Positions 62,848 to 64,000 of a stretch of DNA of 64,000 nucleotides are shown one piece after another. Origin of the DNA: Hyphomicrobiales bacterium (lineage in GTDB: Bacteria > Pseudomonadota > Alphaproteobacteria > Rhizobiales > Methylopilaceae); the NCBI GenBank assembly GCA_022842205.1, contig JALHQA010000008.1, positions 79,017 through 143,016 on the forward strand, in the 5' to 3' direction. The notes beneath the pieces were generated by a model that did no database searches, had not been told where the DNA came from, and saw only the letters and a program-made list of their open reading frames with translations. Position 1 is the stretch's first letter. Each line of letters starts with the position of its first letter. A program made the position numbers and the translations under genes.

Positions 62848-62887
62848 TTCGTCGAAACCCGTGCCATAACCGGCTAGGGATCGCAAT

Positions 62888-63727
62888 ATGAAACATGTCG
62901 CAGTGCCTGAAAGAGAACTCGCCGCGCGCCGCCGCGGACGTCCGCCGTCGGCCCCGTCGGAGCCGGCCGAGGTCCAGGCGCTCGACCGGGCGCTGGCCAT
63001 TCTTGAGGAGCTGTCCGGCACCGACGGTCTCAGCCTCAGCGAAATCTCGCGGCGGCTGTCCCTGCCGACATCGACCGCGCATCGCCTGCTGGCGACGCTC
63101 GGCCGCCGCGATTTCGCCCGCTACATCCCCGCAACCGGGGTATGGACGGTCGGCAGCGGCCTGTTCCGCGCCGGCTCGGCCTATCTGCGCGTGCGCAAGC
63201 TTCCCGAGATCGGGTGGCCGGTGGTGCATGCCCTGAACACCGAGATCGACGAAACGGTCAATCTGTCCGTACTGGACGGCCGTGACGTGATCTGCGTCAT
63301 GCAGTCGGAGAGCCATCATCCGGTGCGCGCCTTCTTCCGCGTCGGCGGGCTGTTGCCCACACATGCGTCGGGTGCCGGAAAGGCGATGCTGTCGCTGTGC
63401 ACGGAGGCCGAGCGCGAGGCGTGGCTTTCGCAGCTTTCGCTGAAGCGCTTCACCGAGCATACGCATTGCGATCTTGCCGATCTGCGCACCGATCTCGCCG
63501 CGGTTTCAGAGCGCGGATACGCGATCGACAACGAAGAACATGCGATCGGGATGCGATGTGTCGCCGCAGCCATTACAGATGAATACCGCCGCCCGATCGG
63601 GGCGATATCGCTGTCCGCGCCGACCATCCGTTTACCTGTAGAGCGTCTGGAAGAACTCGGAAAAGCGGTCGCGCGAGCGGCCGACGAACTGACCCGCCTT
63701 TATTCCGGAGACACGGGCCGCACCTGA
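62888..63727 (+). CDS. IclR-family transcriptional regulator of the glyoxylate genes
   Basis: A 279-residue regulator. A basic N-terminal tail (REPAARRRGRP-like) precedes the winged helix (VQALDRALAILEELSGTDGLSLSEISRRLSLPTSTAHRLLATL) and the IclR effector domain (NLSVLDGRDVICVMQSE; LLPTHASGAGKAMLSLCTEAER; RGYAIDNEEHAIGMRCVAAAI). By position and family (AllR-like) it should control gcl-hyi-glxR; glyoxylate or a related acid is the likely ligand by inference. Confidence 0.9.
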   Translation: MKHVAVPERELAARRRGRPPSAPSEPAEVQALDRALAILEELSGTDGLSLSEISRRLSLPTSTAHRLLATLGRRDFARYIPATGVWTVGSGLFRAGSAYLRVRKLPEIGWPVVHALNTEIDETVNLSVLDGRDVICVMQSESHHPVRAFFRVGGLLPTHASGAGKAMLSLCTEAEREAWLSQLSLKRFTEHTHCDLADLRTDLAAVSERGYAIDNEEHAIGMRCVAAAITDEYRRPIGAISLSAPTIRLPVERLEELGKAVARAADELTRLYSGDTGRT

Positions 63728-63902
63728 CCAAAACAGGGCCTCCACGCGTTCTTATCGTGAAATTTTTGTTGCCAAGGCCGTGGTAGACAATATTCTGCCC
63801 GAAATTTTTCCGGCCCCTCGAAGGGTCGGCAAGAAACAAATGTCCGGTTCACGGATATCAGCCGCCAGGTTTCCCCGGGCGGTTCATGGGAGAGAGAACG
63901 CG

Positions 63903-64000
63903 ATGAAGAGAGAGATTAGCCGAATTGCGTCTTGCGGGGCTGTTGCTGCGGCGGCGGTTCTGGCGATGACGGTTGGCGCAACCGCGCAGTGGAAGCCGAC
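63903..64000 (+). CDS. Exported solute-binding protein, N-terminus only (probable TctC type)
   Basis: Only 32 residues are visible before the right edge. ATG 63903 follows GGGAGAGAG and begins MKREISRIASCG, a signal peptide of about 29 residues ending ATA-QW. The mature start QWKP fits tripartite tricarboxylate (TctC/Bug) binding proteins, which commonly begin with WxP-xP-V. That family would suit uptake of a carboxylate feeding the glyoxylate genes, but the identification rests on very little sequence. Confidence 0.45.
   Translation, partial: MKREISRIASCGAVAAAAVLAMTVGATAQWKP

Overview
The window comes from a GC-rich alphaproteobacterium, most likely of the order Hyphomicrobiales (Rhizobiales) and near the Bradyrhizobium/Xanthobacteraceae side. 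This is inferred from gene order (acnA-DUF1223-DUF2794, rsmB-heparinase-purH, gpsA-tsaD/hemC-hemD-mitofilin-hemY), from order-typical families (IalB, DUF2794, SDHAF4/DUF1674, HPF fused to a cold-shock-like domain, 180-kDa-type NAD-GDH), and from two palindromic repeat families that resemble dispersed repeats of that group. There is no rRNA, CRISPR array, IS transposase or prophage. One tRNA gene is present.

Layout. 1-9.5 kb: the 3' end of aconitase, DUF1223 and DUF2794 proteins, a GNAT acetyltransferase, a Bax-inhibitor-1 protein with a structured leader, a YbbA/YbbP-type ABC exporter divergent from TesA, then thpR, phhB and a DUF1232 protein. 9.5-20.4 kb: IalB-like protein, rlmN, a LemA-TPM-TPM cluster with a 109-bp palindromic repeat inserted, the very large NAD-glutamate dehydrogenase, and an MFS transporter. 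20.2-31.2 kb: a possible 51-aa secreted peptide, purH, heparinase II/III, rsmB, htpX, an SDHAF4-like factor, extensin-like protein, cupin, exported MsrA, acs and DUF1761. 31.2-38.7 kb: a helix-rich gap that may be a non-coding RNA, EVE protein, gpsA, tsaD, hemC, hemD, mitofilin-like protein, HemY-N protein and tRNA-Thr(CGU).

38.8-55.2 kb is the centrepiece, a phosphonate/C-P lyase locus. The left module (phnD-phnC-phnE, a SAM methyltransferase and a hexapeptide acyltransferase) runs rightward and ends exactly on the stop of the repressor gene phnF. The core (phnGHIJKLMN plus a PPOX flavoprotein) runs rightward from the phnF intergenic palindrome. A second transporter (phnC-phnD-phnE, minus strand) runs leftward and has a strong terminator between phnD and phnE. 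Both transporter modules are preceded by GTCA-like repeats in the same 11-12-11 bp spacing, which fits tandem Pho boxes. The inferred circuit is PhoB control of both uptake systems and PhnF control of the lyase core. No phnP is visible. A highly structured 0.4-kb element and two palindromic repeats fill the gap between the two halves. An isocitrate-lyase/PEP-mutase family gene follows.

55.5-64 kb: the HPF-cold-shock fusion, a charged low-complexity OmpA protein, a ketopantoate-reductase-like enzyme, and the glyoxylate-to-glycerate genes gcl-hyi-glxR divergent from an IclR regulator. The window ends in the signal peptide of a probable TctC-type solute-binding protein.
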